Shown here: positions 33,963-43,207 of the stretch, one piece after another | How the letters are laid out: each line of letters opens with the position of its first letter | Numbering within the stretch: the first letter of the stretch is position 1 | NCBI GenBank assembly: GCA_024408655.1 | Contig: JAKSUV010000007.1 | Location: 1 to 45,521, forward strand | Reading direction: 5' to 3' | DNA: 45,521 bases | Source: Bacilli bacterium | GTDB lineage: Bacteria > Bacillota_I > Bacilli_A > RFN20 > CAG-826 | Program-made: the position numbers and the translations under genes | Notes under the pieces: generated by a model | Seen by the model: the letters and a program-made list of their open reading frames with translations, nothing else | The model's database searches: none | What the model was told of the DNA's origin: nothing

Positions 33963-34543
33963 TAGCATTCCTCCTTACTAAAAATGGGGCGATTATTGCT
34001 AAAACCAGTAATCCGAGCGCAAGCGCAAACTTTGACGCCTAGTTCCTCAAGCCGTTTCCGTCCGCCTTGCATTTCTTTTTCGCACGCGACAGCAACGCCA
34101 AGCGGGATGGCTTTCGCTTGTAAACACATTTTAATTAAACCAACGGAGGATTCACCCGCCGCTAAAAAGTCGTCAACGATTAATACTCGTTCACCTGGTT
34201 TTAAAAAATCTTGGGCAATATAAATATTATTATCCGTATTATGAGTAAAAGAATGAACCGTATAAGAATAATTATGATCACTCGCGGTAACCGCGGTTTT
34301 GCTTTTTTTCGCAAATACAATTGGTACATCACCTAACTCCATCGCGACCGCAACCGCAAAGGCGATACCACTTGCTTCAATCGTTATCACCTTATCAACG
34401 TTTTGAAAATGTTGGGCGATAAAATGCGCTACCGCTTTTAAAACTTTCATATCAATTTGGTAGTTTAAAAATGAGTCAACCTTTAAAATTGAATTATTGA
34501 GAACAACCCCTTCCTGGAGGATTCTGTCTTCTAATAATTTCAT
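33962..34543 (-). CDS. xpt: Xanthine phosphoribosyltransferase
   Basis: 193 residues. It starts MKLLEDRILQEGVVLNNSIL, typical of Bacillus-type Xpt. The PRPP loop is VLIVDDFLAAGESSVGLI (about 120-137), and the purine site VITIEASGIAFAVAVA is at about 57-72. It salvages xanthine (and guanine) to XMP/GMP. The stop overlaps the hpt start. No purine riboswitch was seen: the gap to the ATPase gene is only 31 nt, AT-rich, with TATAAT and no Shine-Dalgarno. Confidence 0.95.
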   Translation of the reverse strand: MKLLEDRILQEGVVLNNSILKVDSFLNYQIDMKVLKAVAHFIAQHFQNVDKVITIEASGIAFAVAVAMELGDVPIVFAKKSKTAVTASDHNYSYTVHSFTHNTDNNIYIAQDFLKPGERVLIVDDFLAAGESSVGLIKMCLQAKAIPLGVAVACEKEMQGGRKRLEELGVKVCACARITGFSNNRPIFSKEEC

Positions 34544-34574
34544 AAGCGGTAATAATTAATAATTATTATAAACC

Positions 34575-36722
34575 TTAAATATGTTTTGGTCTATGAACTT
34601 TTTGGTAGAGTAAAACGAAAGCGCAAATAATCATTAAAACCGTTAAACCGGTATCGGCTAAAACCGAGTAAATCATATCCATATCCTTTACTACGATATC
34701 CACAATCATCACCCCAAATTTCACCGCTAAAGAAAAGACGACGCAGAACCAGGCCCGGTTCCGGGTCATCTTGGCAATCTTATGGGCGTCATATACCTTA
34801 GCAGGATTATCATTCATAATAACAACATCAGCGTGATTGACCGCGATATCGCTACCAATTCCACCCATCGCAATCCCGATGTCGCTACGCATAATACTTG
34901 GAGCGTCGTTAATTCCATCGCCAATAAAGGCAACTTTTTTGTTAGGATCACTCATTTCCATTTCCAGGTACTTAGTTTTTTCATCGGGTAAGAGTTCGCT
35001 GTGCCAGCGGTCAATCCCTAAAGCTTCACAAGTTTCTTTCGCGGTTTCTTCTTTATCACCAGTGAGCAAAACAATTTCTACGCCCGCGTGATGCAAGAGA
35101 TTTACCATGGGTTGAGCGTCTTTCTTTAATTCATCACTTAACACGGCGTAACCAGCGTATTGTCCATCGACGGCTAAATAAATCACCGTACCAATATCGC
35201 TAACTTCATCAACCGTAACACGGTGCGATGATAAAAAGAAACGGCTCCCAACCACAATCGCGTGGTCTTGGTAGTGAAGCGAAACACCTTTCCCCGCTTC
35301 TTCTTGATAATTCTTAACCGCATTAATATAATCTTTAGCTTTGACTTCGTGCATAATCGCTTTCGCAATTGGGTGATCACTTAAACATTCCGCGGCATAA
35401 AGATATTCCTTAAATTGCTGTGCGCTTAATTTATTCGGCACAACTTTCGTCAGCATAAACGCACCATGGGTTAAAGTCCCGGTTTTATCACTGACCAGTT
35501 TTTTTAGTTTCACTAATTCATCTAAGTAATTAGCGCCTTTAACAATAATGCCGTTTTTACTTGCTAGACCAATTCCAGCAAAATAGGAAAGTGGCACACT
35601 AATGACAATCGCACAAGGACAAGCAATGACGATGAGATTGAGTGCTTTCTTGGTCGCTTCAACCCAATCAGTCGTGGCGCTACCCCAAATGACGAGTAAT
35701 AAAATCGCCGCGATAATAACACTCGGCGTGTAATATTTAGCAAATTTCGTAATAAAGTTTTCGGCTTTCGCTTTATGTTCACCACTACTAGCCACTAATT
35801 CTAAGATTTTACTAACGGTTGATTCTTGATAAATCTTCTTCACTTGGAGTGTTAAAGTGCCGCTTTTTAGCATGCAACCTGACAAAGCTTCATCGCCCGC
35901 TTTCACGTGTTTAGGAACGTATTCGCCAGTTAAAGAAGATATATCAAGGTTCCCTTCTCCTTCAATCACTTCGCTATCAACCGGGATTGTCTCCCCCACT
36001 TTTACAATAATTAAATCGCCGACTTTTAAGTCTTGGCTTTTGACCGTCTTAGTTTCAATGCCATCGAAATAAGTGGCGGTTTCTGAACGTTCATCGACCG
36101 CGGTCGAAATCGCGTTCCGACTTTTATTCGTCGCATAGTGCTCAATCATTTGCCCGATTTGGAAAAGAAGGATCACCATCGTCGCATCAAAGAATGGTTC
36201 GTAGCGGCCATCTTCTTCTGGGAACACCGCGGTTAAAATAGAAACACCAACCACCGCTAAAGTGATTAATAAGAATTCATCAATCGGATTTTTAAGATGG
36301 ATAATCTTATAAATAACTTTATAAAAAATTGAATAACCAACGATAAGAATCGCGATTAAATAAAGAATTAAACATGCGATATTATTTTGATCACGAAAGA
36401 AAGCGAAGCGACCAACAAACATTAAAATAGCCGCAATGATAATGCGCCCTAATAAAATAATGTTTTTCGTGGTGAAGAACTTTTCGCGTTCTACGTTTTG
36501 TTTTGCATCACTAATATATAAGTCGTTACTTTCAACTTGTTTAATAAGTCGCTTAATTTCTTCAATACTTAATGGTTGATCTTTATAGGTGATATATAAC
36601 CGCGCTCCAGCAAAATCAATCCGCGCGTATTCAATGCGCGCGTCGTGATTAAGAAAGGATTCAGTTTTTGCGGCGCAGTTAGCACAATCAAAACCTCGGA
36701 TGGTATAAACTTTTTTCATCAT
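34575..36722 (-). CDS. Heavy-metal P-type ATPase (Zn/Cd/Pb type)
   Basis: 715 residues. An N-terminal heavy-metal-associated domain with FDCANCAAK (about residues 14-22, the C-x-x-C metal site). Eight membrane helices; the membrane metal site is ACPCAIVISVP (CPC); phosphorylation site SDKTGTLTHG; HP motif SDHPIAKAI; ATP site GDKEETAK; hinge GDGINDAP. These mark a P1B ATPase, and the CPC form with this following context suggests Zn, Cd or Pb export rather than copper, though this is not certain. Follows glyA by 2 nt, with ATG-ATG start and no Shine-Dalgarno. Lies between glyA and xpt. Confidence 0.93.
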   Translation of the reverse strand: MMKKVYTIRGFDCANCAAKTESFLNHDARIEYARIDFAGARLYITYKDQPLSIEEIKRLIKQVESNDLYISDAKQNVEREKFFTTKNIILLGRIIIAAILMFVGRFAFFRDQNNIACLILYLIAILIVGYSIFYKVIYKIIHLKNPIDEFLLITLAVVGVSILTAVFPEEDGRYEPFFDATMVILLFQIGQMIEHYATNKSRNAISTAVDERSETATYFDGIETKTVKSQDLKVGDLIIVKVGETIPVDSEVIEGEGNLDISSLTGEYVPKHVKAGDEALSGCMLKSGTLTLQVKKIYQESTVSKILELVASSGEHKAKAENFITKFAKYYTPSVIIAAILLLVIWGSATTDWVEATKKALNLIVIACPCAIVISVPLSYFAGIGLASKNGIIVKGANYLDELVKLKKLVSDKTGTLTHGAFMLTKVVPNKLSAQQFKEYLYAAECLSDHPIAKAIMHEVKAKDYINAVKNYQEEAGKGVSLHYQDHAIVVGSRFFLSSHRVTVDEVSDIGTVIYLAVDGQYAGYAVLSDELKKDAQPMVNLLHHAGVEIVLLTGDKEETAKETCEALGIDRWHSELLPDEKTKYLEMEMSDPNKKVAFIGDGINDAPSIMRSDIGIAMGGIGSDIAVNHADVVIMNDNPAKVYDAHKIAKMTRNRAWFCVVFSLAVKFGVMIVDIVVKDMDMIYSVLADTGLTVLMIICAFVLLYQKVHRPKHI

Positions 36723-36724
36723 AA

Positions 36725-37969
36725 CTAATAAGGTAAAGGATATTTATCGAGTAATTTCTTAATATCAGCTCGCGCCGCTTTTAACGCTACTTCATCATCA
36801 CGGTGTTTAAGAATCGTGTCAATTAAACGCGCGACTTCACGAACACCATCTTCTTTAAAACCACGGGTTGTCATCGCGGGTGTCCCAATCCGTAGACCAC
36901 TCGCTTTAAAGGGTGGTAAGGGGTCACGCGGAATCGCATTTTTATTTAAAGTGATGTTATTTTGATGTAATAAAGTCTCCGCTTCTAACCCATTAATGCC
37001 TAGTTTAGTTATAACTAAGGTAAAGAGGTGATTATCGGTACCGCCACTCACCACTTCATAACCCATCTTAATGAATTCATCAACCATCGCTTTAGCGTTT
37101 TTAACGATTTGCTGTTGATAAGTTTTAAATTCCGGTTGAAGTGCTTCATGGAAGGCGACCGCTTTTGCGGCAATCACGTGTTCTAATGGCCCACCTTGGC
37201 AGCCCGGGAAGATACTACTATTAATCTTTTTAATAATCTCTTCATTGTTAGTTAAGATAATGCCACCACGTGGTCCTCTTAAGGTCTTGTGGGTCGTCGA
37301 AGAAACTACATCCGCCACTTCACACGGATTAGGATGTAGACCCGCCGCGATTAAACCAGCAATATGCGCCATATCGACAAATAAGTACGCACCGACTTCA
37401 TCACAAATGGCCCGGAACTTTTTAAAATCAATAATGCGAGAATAGGCGCTTGCCCCCGCAATAATCATTTTGGGTTTACATTCTAAAGCAATACGCCGCA
37501 CTTCATCATAATCGATATAACCTTGATCGTTCACGCCGTAAAATTTCGCATTAAAATCTTTGCCTGAGAACGATAATTTATAACCATGAGTTAAGTGTCC
37601 ACCCGCATCTAGACTCATGCCTAAAACAGTTCCGCCGTTAGGCACTAAGGCTTTATAAACAGCCATGTTCGCACTACTTCCGCTATGGGCTTGAACGTTC
37701 GCGTATTTCACATTAAATAATTTACATACCCGGTCAATTGCTAACCGTTCAGCGTTATCGATAAATTCACAACCACCGTAATAGCGTTTACCAGGATAAC
37801 CTTCCGCATATTTATTAGTTAACACACTACCTTGTGCTTCTAAGACCGCTAACGAAACATAGTTCTCACTAGCAATGAGTTCAATGTTATCCCGTTGCCG
37901 GTTTAGTTCGTTTTGAATCTGTTGATAAAGTTCTGGATCCACTTCTTGGAGTTTCTTTTTGTTCATCAT
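36725..37969 (-). CDS. glyA: Serine hydroxymethyltransferase
   Basis: About 414 residues from the ATG at 37969 (or 413 from 37966). It makes glycine and 5,10-methylene-tetrahydrofolate from serine. PLP lysine in [15 protein letters not shown]-terminal [11 protein letters not shown] and [16 protein letters not shown]-terminal [12 protein letters not shown]. Full length. The frame continues upstream to 38023 but without support. On minus, TTATCA (38000-38005), 17 nt and TAAAAT (37977-37982) end 7 nt before the ATG, so the mRNA would start at or next to the ATG. Divergent from mrp. Confidence 0.96.
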   Translation of the reverse strand: MMNKKKLQEVDPELYQQIQNELNRQRDNIELIASENYVSLAVLEAQGSVLTNKYAEGYPGKRYYGGCEFIDNAERLAIDRVCKLFNVKYANVQAHSGSSANMAVYKALVPNGGTVLGMSLDAGGHLTHGYKLSFSGKDFNAKFYGVNDQGYIDYDEVRRIALECKPKMIIAGASAYSRIIDFKKFRAICDEVGAYLFVDMAHIAGLIAAGLHPNPCEVADVVSSTTHKTLRGPRGGIILTNNEEIIKKINSSIFPGCQGGPLEHVIAAKAVAFHEALQPEFKTYQQQIVKNAKAMVDEFIKMGYEVVSGGTDNHLFTLVITKLGINGLEAETLLHQNNITLNKNAIPRDPLPPFKASGLRIGTPAMTTRGFKEDGVREVARLIDTILKHRDDEVALKAARADIKKLLDKYPLPY

Positions 37970-37976
37970 AAATGAT

Positions 37977-38005
37977 ATTTTATCATAGATAAAAAGCGAT
38001 GATAA
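37977..38005 (-). promoter_or_regulatory. Leaderless promoter of glyA
   Basis: On minus, TTATCA (38000-38005), 17-nt spacer, TAAAAT (37977-37982). The ATG at 37969 is 7 nt from the -10, and no Shine-Dalgarno is present. Confidence 0.55.
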
Positions 38006-38033
38006 TTTTTGTGCTTTTGTCAAGAGAAAACGC

Positions 38034-38039
38034 TATAAT
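38034..38039 (+). promoter_or_regulatory. -10 box of mrp (leaderless)
   Basis: TATAAT ends 8 nt before the ATG at 38048; no Shine-Dalgarno (AAACCCT precedes the ATG). A -35 is only weakly matched. Confidence 0.5.
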
Positions 38040-38047
38040 TAAACCCT

Positions 38048-38833
38048 ATGAGTGAATGTAATCATAACTGTAATGAATGTAATCAAAAAGACTGCGGCGA
38101 ACGCTCATTAGCGTTTAAGCTTCATCCTAGTAGTCATATTAAACACACCATTGGTATTTTTAGCGCAAAGGGTGGAGTTGGTAAATCACTCGTCACTTCT
38201 TTACTCGCGATTAAAAAAGCCCGGGAAGGGAAGAAAGTGGCGATTCTTGATGCGGATGTAACTGGGCCAAGTATTCCAAAAGCCTTTAATGTAAAAGGAC
38301 CGCTTTACGCGGAGGAAGGAGCGATTATCCCATTAGTAAGTCAAACGGGTATTAAAATCGTTTCCGCTTCGTTGTTACTTGATAATAACAGCCAACCAAT
38401 TCTTTGGCGGGGTCCGCTCATCGCGGGCATGGTCAAACAATTCTACACCGATGTTAATTACGGCGATTTAGATTATTTATTTATCGATATGCCACCCGGA
38501 ACCGCGGATGTTTCATTAACGGTTTTTCAATCATTAAATCTTGAGTCTATTATCATTGTTACGACCCCACAAGATCTTGTTAACGAAATTGTTACTAAAG
38601 CCATTGAGATGGCTAAGAAAATGAATATTAAAGTTTTAGGTATCGTTGAAAATATGGCGTACGCCATTTGTCCTGATTGCCATAAAAAGTTCAAATTATT
38701 TGGTGAATCTCACGTTAAAAAAGTGGCGGATTTCTATCAACTACCAATTTTAGGTGAAATCCCGATTGATCCGGCAATTAGTAAACTCGTCGACAGCGGA
38801 ATGATTGAATTAATTAAAGATACTTATCTATAG
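38048..38833 (+). CDS. mrp: Mrp/NBP35-type P-loop ATPase (iron-sulfur carrier)
   Basis: 261 residues. Cys-rich N terminus (MSECNHNCNECNQKDCGERS) followed by the deviant Walker A motif SAKGGVGKSLVTS (about 39-51), the switch-region IDMPPGTADVSLT, and a C-terminal CPDCHKKFKLFGES with a C-x-x-C that carries a bridging Fe-S cluster in this family. Members (ApbC/Mrp/Nbp35) insert or carry Fe-S clusters. The N-terminal cluster C-x3-C-x2-C-x4-C may hold another cluster. Its 3' end overlaps the convergent uracil permease gene by 20 nt. Confidence 0.9.
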   Translation: MSECNHNCNECNQKDCGERSLAFKLHPSSHIKHTIGIFSAKGGVGKSLVTSLLAIKKAREGKKVAILDADVTGPSIPKAFNVKGPLYAEEGAIIPLVSQTGIKIVSASLLLDNNSQPILWRGPLIAGMVKQFYTDVNYGDLDYLFIDMPPGTADVSLTVFQSLNLESIIIVTTPQDLVNEIVTKAIEMAKKMNIKVLGIVENMAYAICPDCHKKFKLFGESHVKKVADFYQLPILGEIPIDPAISKLVDSGMIELIKDTYL

Positions 38834-40715
38834 AAGTCTTTTTCTTCTTTTTGAATTGTTGTTTTAAAAATTTATCAGTTCTTTTGTCAATCTCTTGGCA
38901 ATTCTTACGAATTAACTGAATAATTTCGCTCTTACTCATTTCGGGTTTATAGCCTTTAAACTGGAATAATTTAATCAGTGAAACAAGTTCATCAACTGTG
39001 CGATTATTAAGCATTTCTTCGCTTCGTAAATAGTTAGAAAGTTGTGCGACTGTAAAATCAACGTTTTCGTGAATAAAACCGAAAGTTAATAATCCAGTGG
39101 CTAATGTTTCTGGTTCAAATCGTTTTAAATAACGACGCACGTAGTCTTCGTATTTCACTTCCTCGTTTACTTCTGAAACCACTGCGTTTGTCCGCTTAGT
39201 CAGGCGACGACAAATATGGTAAGTAGCGATTCCTAATAACATCGCGGTGGCGATTGAGCCAATTTCCATACTACCAGTAACAATGTGGGTGGTTTCCGTA
39301 ATGTGGAAAGGCGGGAAGATAATAATTAATCCACCAATTCCGGCAATTAAAATTGAACAAACCGTTAATAAGTTAGTATTATCATCAAGGTTAATATCCT
39401 TGAACATTCTTAACCCCGAAACAGAAATATAACCGTAAAGAGCTAGACAAATGCCGCCCATAACACAACTTGGAATAGTCTGAAGTGCAGTGCTAAACGG
39501 TGCGAGGAAAGATAAGACAATACAAATACACGCCGTCGTAAAAGTAGTAATAACGGAAGCGTTCCGCGTCATTGCTACGCACGCGATACCTTCGCCATAT
39601 GAAGTGTTAGGACAAACGCCACACACGGTGCCAGCAATGCTACCAACTCCATCACCAAGTAAAGTTCGTGTTAAACCAGGATCAGTTAATAGATCGTGTT
39701 CAATGATTCGGCTCATGTTCTTGTGATCCGCTAAGTGCTCGGCAAAACTCACAATCGCAATCGGACAGAAAGCTAATACAATTGCCCCCACTCCTGACCA
39801 TGATAAGGCGCCAACAAACACATGGTTGTCCACTAAAATTTTCGTAAGTTCTTTCACATTTTCTAAAGTAATGTCAACGCCTATAAACCAATCGGAATGA
39901 AGCGTATTATAAAAGTTAGCTTGATCAACAATGAATTGGGGATCAGGCTGACCAGTAATTAATTCTTTTATGCCTTCCACTAAAGAAATATGCGGAACTT
40001 GAAAGAAGGATTGCCAGCTCACGTTTGTAAATAATTTTTCTACCGGTGACCAATCAATAATCTTTAAATAATCGGTGTTAGTAGCATTGCCAATCGCGGT
40101 AAAAATAGCGGCTAAAGCGTAACCAGCTAAAATGCCGATGATAAATGGGACTAATTTAAGACTTTTGTTCCGCGTTTGAACCGAACAAATTACCACTGTA
40201 AAGAAGGCAACGAGACCACATAATAAAGCAACTAAGTTATAAGTTTTAAAATCACCTTGGTTCGCCGAAACAATATTACCCATCGCGCTACTAGCTAAGC
40301 TTAAACCGATAAGCGCGACAACTGGGCCGATAATTACCGGTGGTAAGATACGATTAATCCAATGAACACCAATAAATTTCACGATGATGGCAATAATGAC
40401 ATACATTAAGCCACTTAAAATACCACCCAGTAAAACACCACAATAACCAAACGCTAACGCAGCCGGGAAAGCAGCAAGATAAGCGAAGCTACTTGATACC
40501 ACGATTGGTGATTTGCCTTTGGTAAATAAGATATAAACAATGGTCCCGACACCAGCGCCTAAAATCGCACTCGGGATTTGACTAGGAACACCAATTGCGA
40601 CTGGAACCGCGATGGTCGCCGCTAAAATTGCTAATAATAATTGGGTAGAATAAAGCAATAGATTTTTGAATTTCGGACGATCGCCAACTTGGTAAATGAG
40701 CTCGTTAGTTTGCAT
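38814..40715 (-). CDS. Uracil/xanthine permease family protein (SLC23/NCS2) with long C-terminal extension
   Basis: 633 residues, compared with about 430 for UraA. The membrane domain has the NCS2 signature region DGVGSIAGTVCGVCPNTSYG (about 350) with N-T-S-Y-G-E as in uracil permeases (N-T-T-Y-G-E). An insert of about 70 residues (HISLVEGIKELITGQPDPQF and following) lies in an outer loop, and a cytosolic tail of about 130 residues (from RRLTKRTNAVVSEVNEEV) ends with a very basic KQQFKKKKKTSIDKYL. The tail is unrecognised. Its place beside the pyr operon suggests uracil uptake, inferred. No Shine-Dalgarno; two TATAAT boxes (40729-40734, 40740-40745) are upstream. Confidence 0.85.
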   Translation of the reverse strand: MQTNELIYQVGDRPKFKNLLLYSTQLLLAILAATIAVPVAIGVPSQIPSAILGAGVGTIVYILFTKGKSPIVVSSSFAYLAAFPAALAFGYCGVLLGGILSGLMYVIIAIIVKFIGVHWINRILPPVIIGPVVALIGLSLASSAMGNIVSANQGDFKTYNLVALLCGLVAFFTVVICSVQTRNKSLKLVPFIIGILAGYALAAIFTAIGNATNTDYLKIIDWSPVEKLFTNVSWQSFFQVPHISLVEGIKELITGQPDPQFIVDQANFYNTLHSDWFIGVDITLENVKELTKILVDNHVFVGALSWSGVGAIVLAFCPIAIVSFAEHLADHKNMSRIIEHDLLTDPGLTRTLLGDGVGSIAGTVCGVCPNTSYGEGIACVAMTRNASVITTFTTACICIVLSFLAPFSTALQTIPSCVMGGICLALYGYISVSGLRMFKDINLDDNTNLLTVCSILIAGIGGLIIIFPPFHITETTHIVTGSMEIGSIATAMLLGIATYHICRRLTKRTNAVVSEVNEEVKYEDYVRRYLKRFEPETLATGLLTFGFIHENVDFTVAQLSNYLRSEEMLNNRTVDELVSLIKLFQFKGYKPEMSKSEIIQLIRKNCQEIDKRTDKFLKQQFKKKKKTSIDKYL

Positions 40716-40770
40716 AAAAAATCTATCTATTATAGATATATTATACTATGTATAATAAGGCAAAAATCAA

Positions 40771-41853
40771 CTAATGTTTTTGTTCGCAATAGATGCACTT
40801 AAATTCGCCTTTTTTATTGGTCGGGACGAATTTATGTTCGTGCTCTTGTTCGATGCCAGAAATGCAACGTGGATTTTTGCACTTTAAATCGTAGCGGACT
40901 TTCTTCTTATCGTATAAGGGTTCTTTCTTCGGATTCTTTTTCGCCAACGCTAAGAGTTTAAGAATTAACGCCATCCGAATATATTTTCCGTTTAGCGTTT
41001 GCCGGAAATACGCCGCGCGTGGATCATCATCGACCTTCACACTAATTTCGTTCACGCGTGGTAAGGGGTGAAGAATGCGTAAACTCTTCTTGGCCTTTTT
41101 TAATTTATCAACTGTTAAGACATAAGAATTCTTTAGGCGTTCATATTCTTTTTGGTCAAAGAATCTTTCACGTTGAATCCGGGTCATATAAAGAATATCT
41201 AAGTCTTTAATGTTATCTTCTAGGCTCGTCACTTCTTTATATTTCATATGGTTCTTTTTAATGATATCATTAATGACATAGTCAGGCATCTTTAATTCTT
41301 TCGGCGAAATTAAAACGAGCTTAATATTTTTATAACGTGACATCGCTAAAGTTAACGAGTGAACGGTGCGACCATATTTAAGATCACCACACATCCCAAT
41401 AGTGAGATTATTAAATCCTCCTTTCTCACGATAAATCGTTAATAAATCCGCAAGCGTTTGGGTTGGGTGAGCGTGCATGCCATCGCCAGCGTTAATGACG
41501 GGAACATTCGCCGCTAAGGCGGCCACTAAACCTGCACCATCTTTGGGGTGACGAATCGCAATGATATCCGCAAAATTAGAAACCACTTTGCAAGTATCCG
41601 AAACGCTTTCCCCCTTTGCGCTACTACTTGAAGTAGCTTCGCTAAAGCCTAAAACATTACCACCTAATTCCATCATCGCCGCGGTAAAAGATAAACGCGT
41701 TCTTGTTGATGGCTCAAAGAAAAGCGTCGCGAGTTTTTTACCTTCACAAGCGTGAGCGTATTTCTTCGGATGCTTAATAATGTCGCAAGCGGTTTTACAT
41801 AATTCGTCTAATTCTTTGACGGATAAATCTTTAATATCAATTAAACTACGCAT
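40771..41853 (-). CDS. pyrB: Aspartate carbamoyltransferase with C-terminal PyrI-like zinc domain
   Basis: 360 residues. The catalytic part (about 1-305) has the carbamoyl-phosphate motif [11 protein letters not shown] (about 46-56), [13 protein letters not shown] and HPLPRV. The last about 40 residues read KCKNPRCIS ... [10 protein letters not shown], with Cys at 325, 330, 353 and 356. The spacing 5/23/3 is nearly that of the zinc site of PyrI (109, 114, 138, 141 in E. coli). The N-terminal nucleotide-binding domain of PyrI is missing. So this looks like a catalytic chain with only the zinc module fused on, which in E. coli links regulatory to catalytic chains. AAAGGA 5 nt before ATG. Last gene of the operon, 2 nt after pyrE. 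Confidence 0.95.
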   Translation of the reverse strand: MRSLIDIKDLSVKELDELCKTACDIIKHPKKYAHACEGKKLATLFFEPSTRTRLSFTAAMMELGGNVLGFSEATSSSSAKGESVSDTCKVVSNFADIIAIRHPKDGAGLVAALAANVPVINAGDGMHAHPTQTLADLLTIYREKGGFNNLTIGMCGDLKYGRTVHSLTLAMSRYKNIKLVLISPKELKMPDYVINDIIKKNHMKYKEVTSLEDNIKDLDILYMTRIQRERFFDQKEYERLKNSYVLTVDKLKKAKKSLRILHPLPRVNEISVKVDDDPRAAYFRQTLNGKYIRMALILKLLALAKKNPKKEPLYDKKKVRYDLKCKNPRCISGIEQEHEHKFVPTNKKGEFKCIYCEQKH

Positions 41854-41855
41854 AA

Positions 41856-42497
41856 CTATCCTTTAATCCAACTCTCATCACTCGGGTTATTACGGAAAGC
41901 GAGTAAACGCTTAATATCTTCACTCTTAATATAATTTTCTTGAGCGGCAACTTCAGCAATCACATCAAAGTTAGTAAGTGAATATGTTGTGACTTTCGCT
42001 TCGGCTAAAGCGTCTTTACTCTTTTGCATATTATAGGTAAAGATCGAAACCATCCCTAAAACATTAACACCCGCTTCACGGAGTACCTTAATAACTTCTA
42101 AGGATGAACCGCCGGTAGAAATTAAATCTTCAATTACCACCACTTTCATACCACTCGTAATCTTGCCTTCAATTTGGTTTTTCCGTCCGTGGTCTTTAGC
42201 GCCCGCTCTCACATAGCCCATTGGTAGGCGAAGGAGATGACCAACAATCGCTGCGTGAGCGATACCTGCGGTCGCGGTACCAACAATCGCTTCGACTTGC
42301 GGGAACTTCGCTTGAACGGTTTCCGCTAAAGCGTTTTCCACATCGTTTCTTACTTTGACAGAAGTTAAAGTTAAACGGTTATCACAATAAACCGGGCTTT
42401 TAATACCGCTTGCCCAAGTAAAGGGTTCATCGGGTCGAAAGAAAACCGCTTTAATACTGAGAAGGTCTTTCGCAATCAATTCTTCAATTTTTTCCAT
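41856..42497 (-). CDS. pyrE: Orotate phosphoribosyltransferase
   Basis: 213 residues from the ATG at 42497 ([20 protein letters not shown]), chosen for AAGGAG 7 nt upstream; the open frame to 42533 overlaps pyrF. PRPP loop [48 protein letters not shown] is the catalytic loop with the lysine-rich K-x-H-G. It makes OMP from orotate and PRPP. Operon with pyrF (11-nt gap). Confidence 0.96.
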   Translation of the reverse strand: MEKIEELIAKDLLSIKAVFFRPDEPFTWASGIKSPVYCDNRLTLTSVKVRNDVENALAETVQAKFPQVEAIVGTATAGIAHAAIVGHLLRLPMGYVRAGAKDHGRKNQIEGKITSGMKVVVIEDLISTGGSSLEVIKVLREAGVNVLGMVSIFTYNMQKSKDALAEAKVTTYSLTNFDVIAEVAAQENYIKSEDIKRLLAFRNNPSDESWIKG

Positions 42498-42508
42498 TGT
42501 CTTTCTCC

Positions 42509-43207
42509 TTATTTTATAAACTCTTTGACACACCGTTCATAGGCCGCCACTGGATCAATTGCTTCCGTAATGGGTCGACCCACTACAATATAATCAGAGC
42601 CAATCGCGTTAGCTTGTTCGGGCGTCATAACACGTTTTTGATCGCCTTTATTTGAATCCGCGAAGCGGACACCCGGCGTTACGGTTAAGAAAGTATTACC
42701 ACAAGCGTCATGAACTTTTTTAGCTTCAAGTGGTGAACACACGACACCATCTAAACCACTATCTTTCGCGTTCTTTGCGTAATGCATTACCACATTAGCG
42801 ATGTCATCTTTAATTAATAAATCTGTTTCCATCGCCGCTTGATCAGTGGAAGTTAATTGAGTAACCGCGATTAATAAAGGCCGCGTCCCATCCGGACGAG
42901 TTAAACCTTCTAAGGCCGCCTTCATCATCGCCTTCGTTCCTGAGGCGTGACAGTTAACCATATCAACATCAAGATTACTTAATACCCGCATACTCTTCTT
43001 TACCGTGTTTGGGATATCGTGCAATTTAAGGTCTAAGAAAATCTTATGGCCACGAGCCTTAATGGCTTTAATAATACTTGGTCCCGCACTATAAAAAAGT
43101 TCCATGCCGATTTTCACAAACGGCTTTTTATCTTTAAATAAATCGAGAAATTTGAGTGTGGCTTCTTCGCTCGCGAAGTCGCAAGCAATAATGACATCTT
43201 TTCCCAT
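42509..43207 (-). CDS. pyrF: Orotidine-5'-phosphate decarboxylase
   Basis: 232 residues, TIM-barrel. The catalytic motif FLDLKLHDIPNTVKKSM (about 55-72, D-x-K-x-x-D), phosphate-binding end ADSNKGDQKRVMTP and YIVVGRPIT. It decarboxylates OMP to UMP. The start overlaps the pyrD stop (TAATG), with GGGGGA upstream. Confidence 0.96.
   Translation of the reverse strand: MGKDVIIACDFASEEATLKFLDLFKDKKPFVKIGMELFYSAGPSIIKAIKARGHKIFLDLKLHDIPNTVKKSMRVLSNLDVDMVNCHASGTKAMMKAALEGLTRPDGTRPLLIAVTQLTSTDQAAMETDLLIKDDIANVVMHYAKNAKDSGLDGVVCSPLEAKKVHDACGNTFLTVTPGVRFADSNKGDQKRVMTPEQANAIGSDYIVVGRPITEAIDPVAAYERCVKEFIK

Noticed and set aside
34544-34574. A purine riboswitch upstream of xpt
   Set aside because: Only 31 nt separate xpt from the upstream gene; there is no room for an aptamer.
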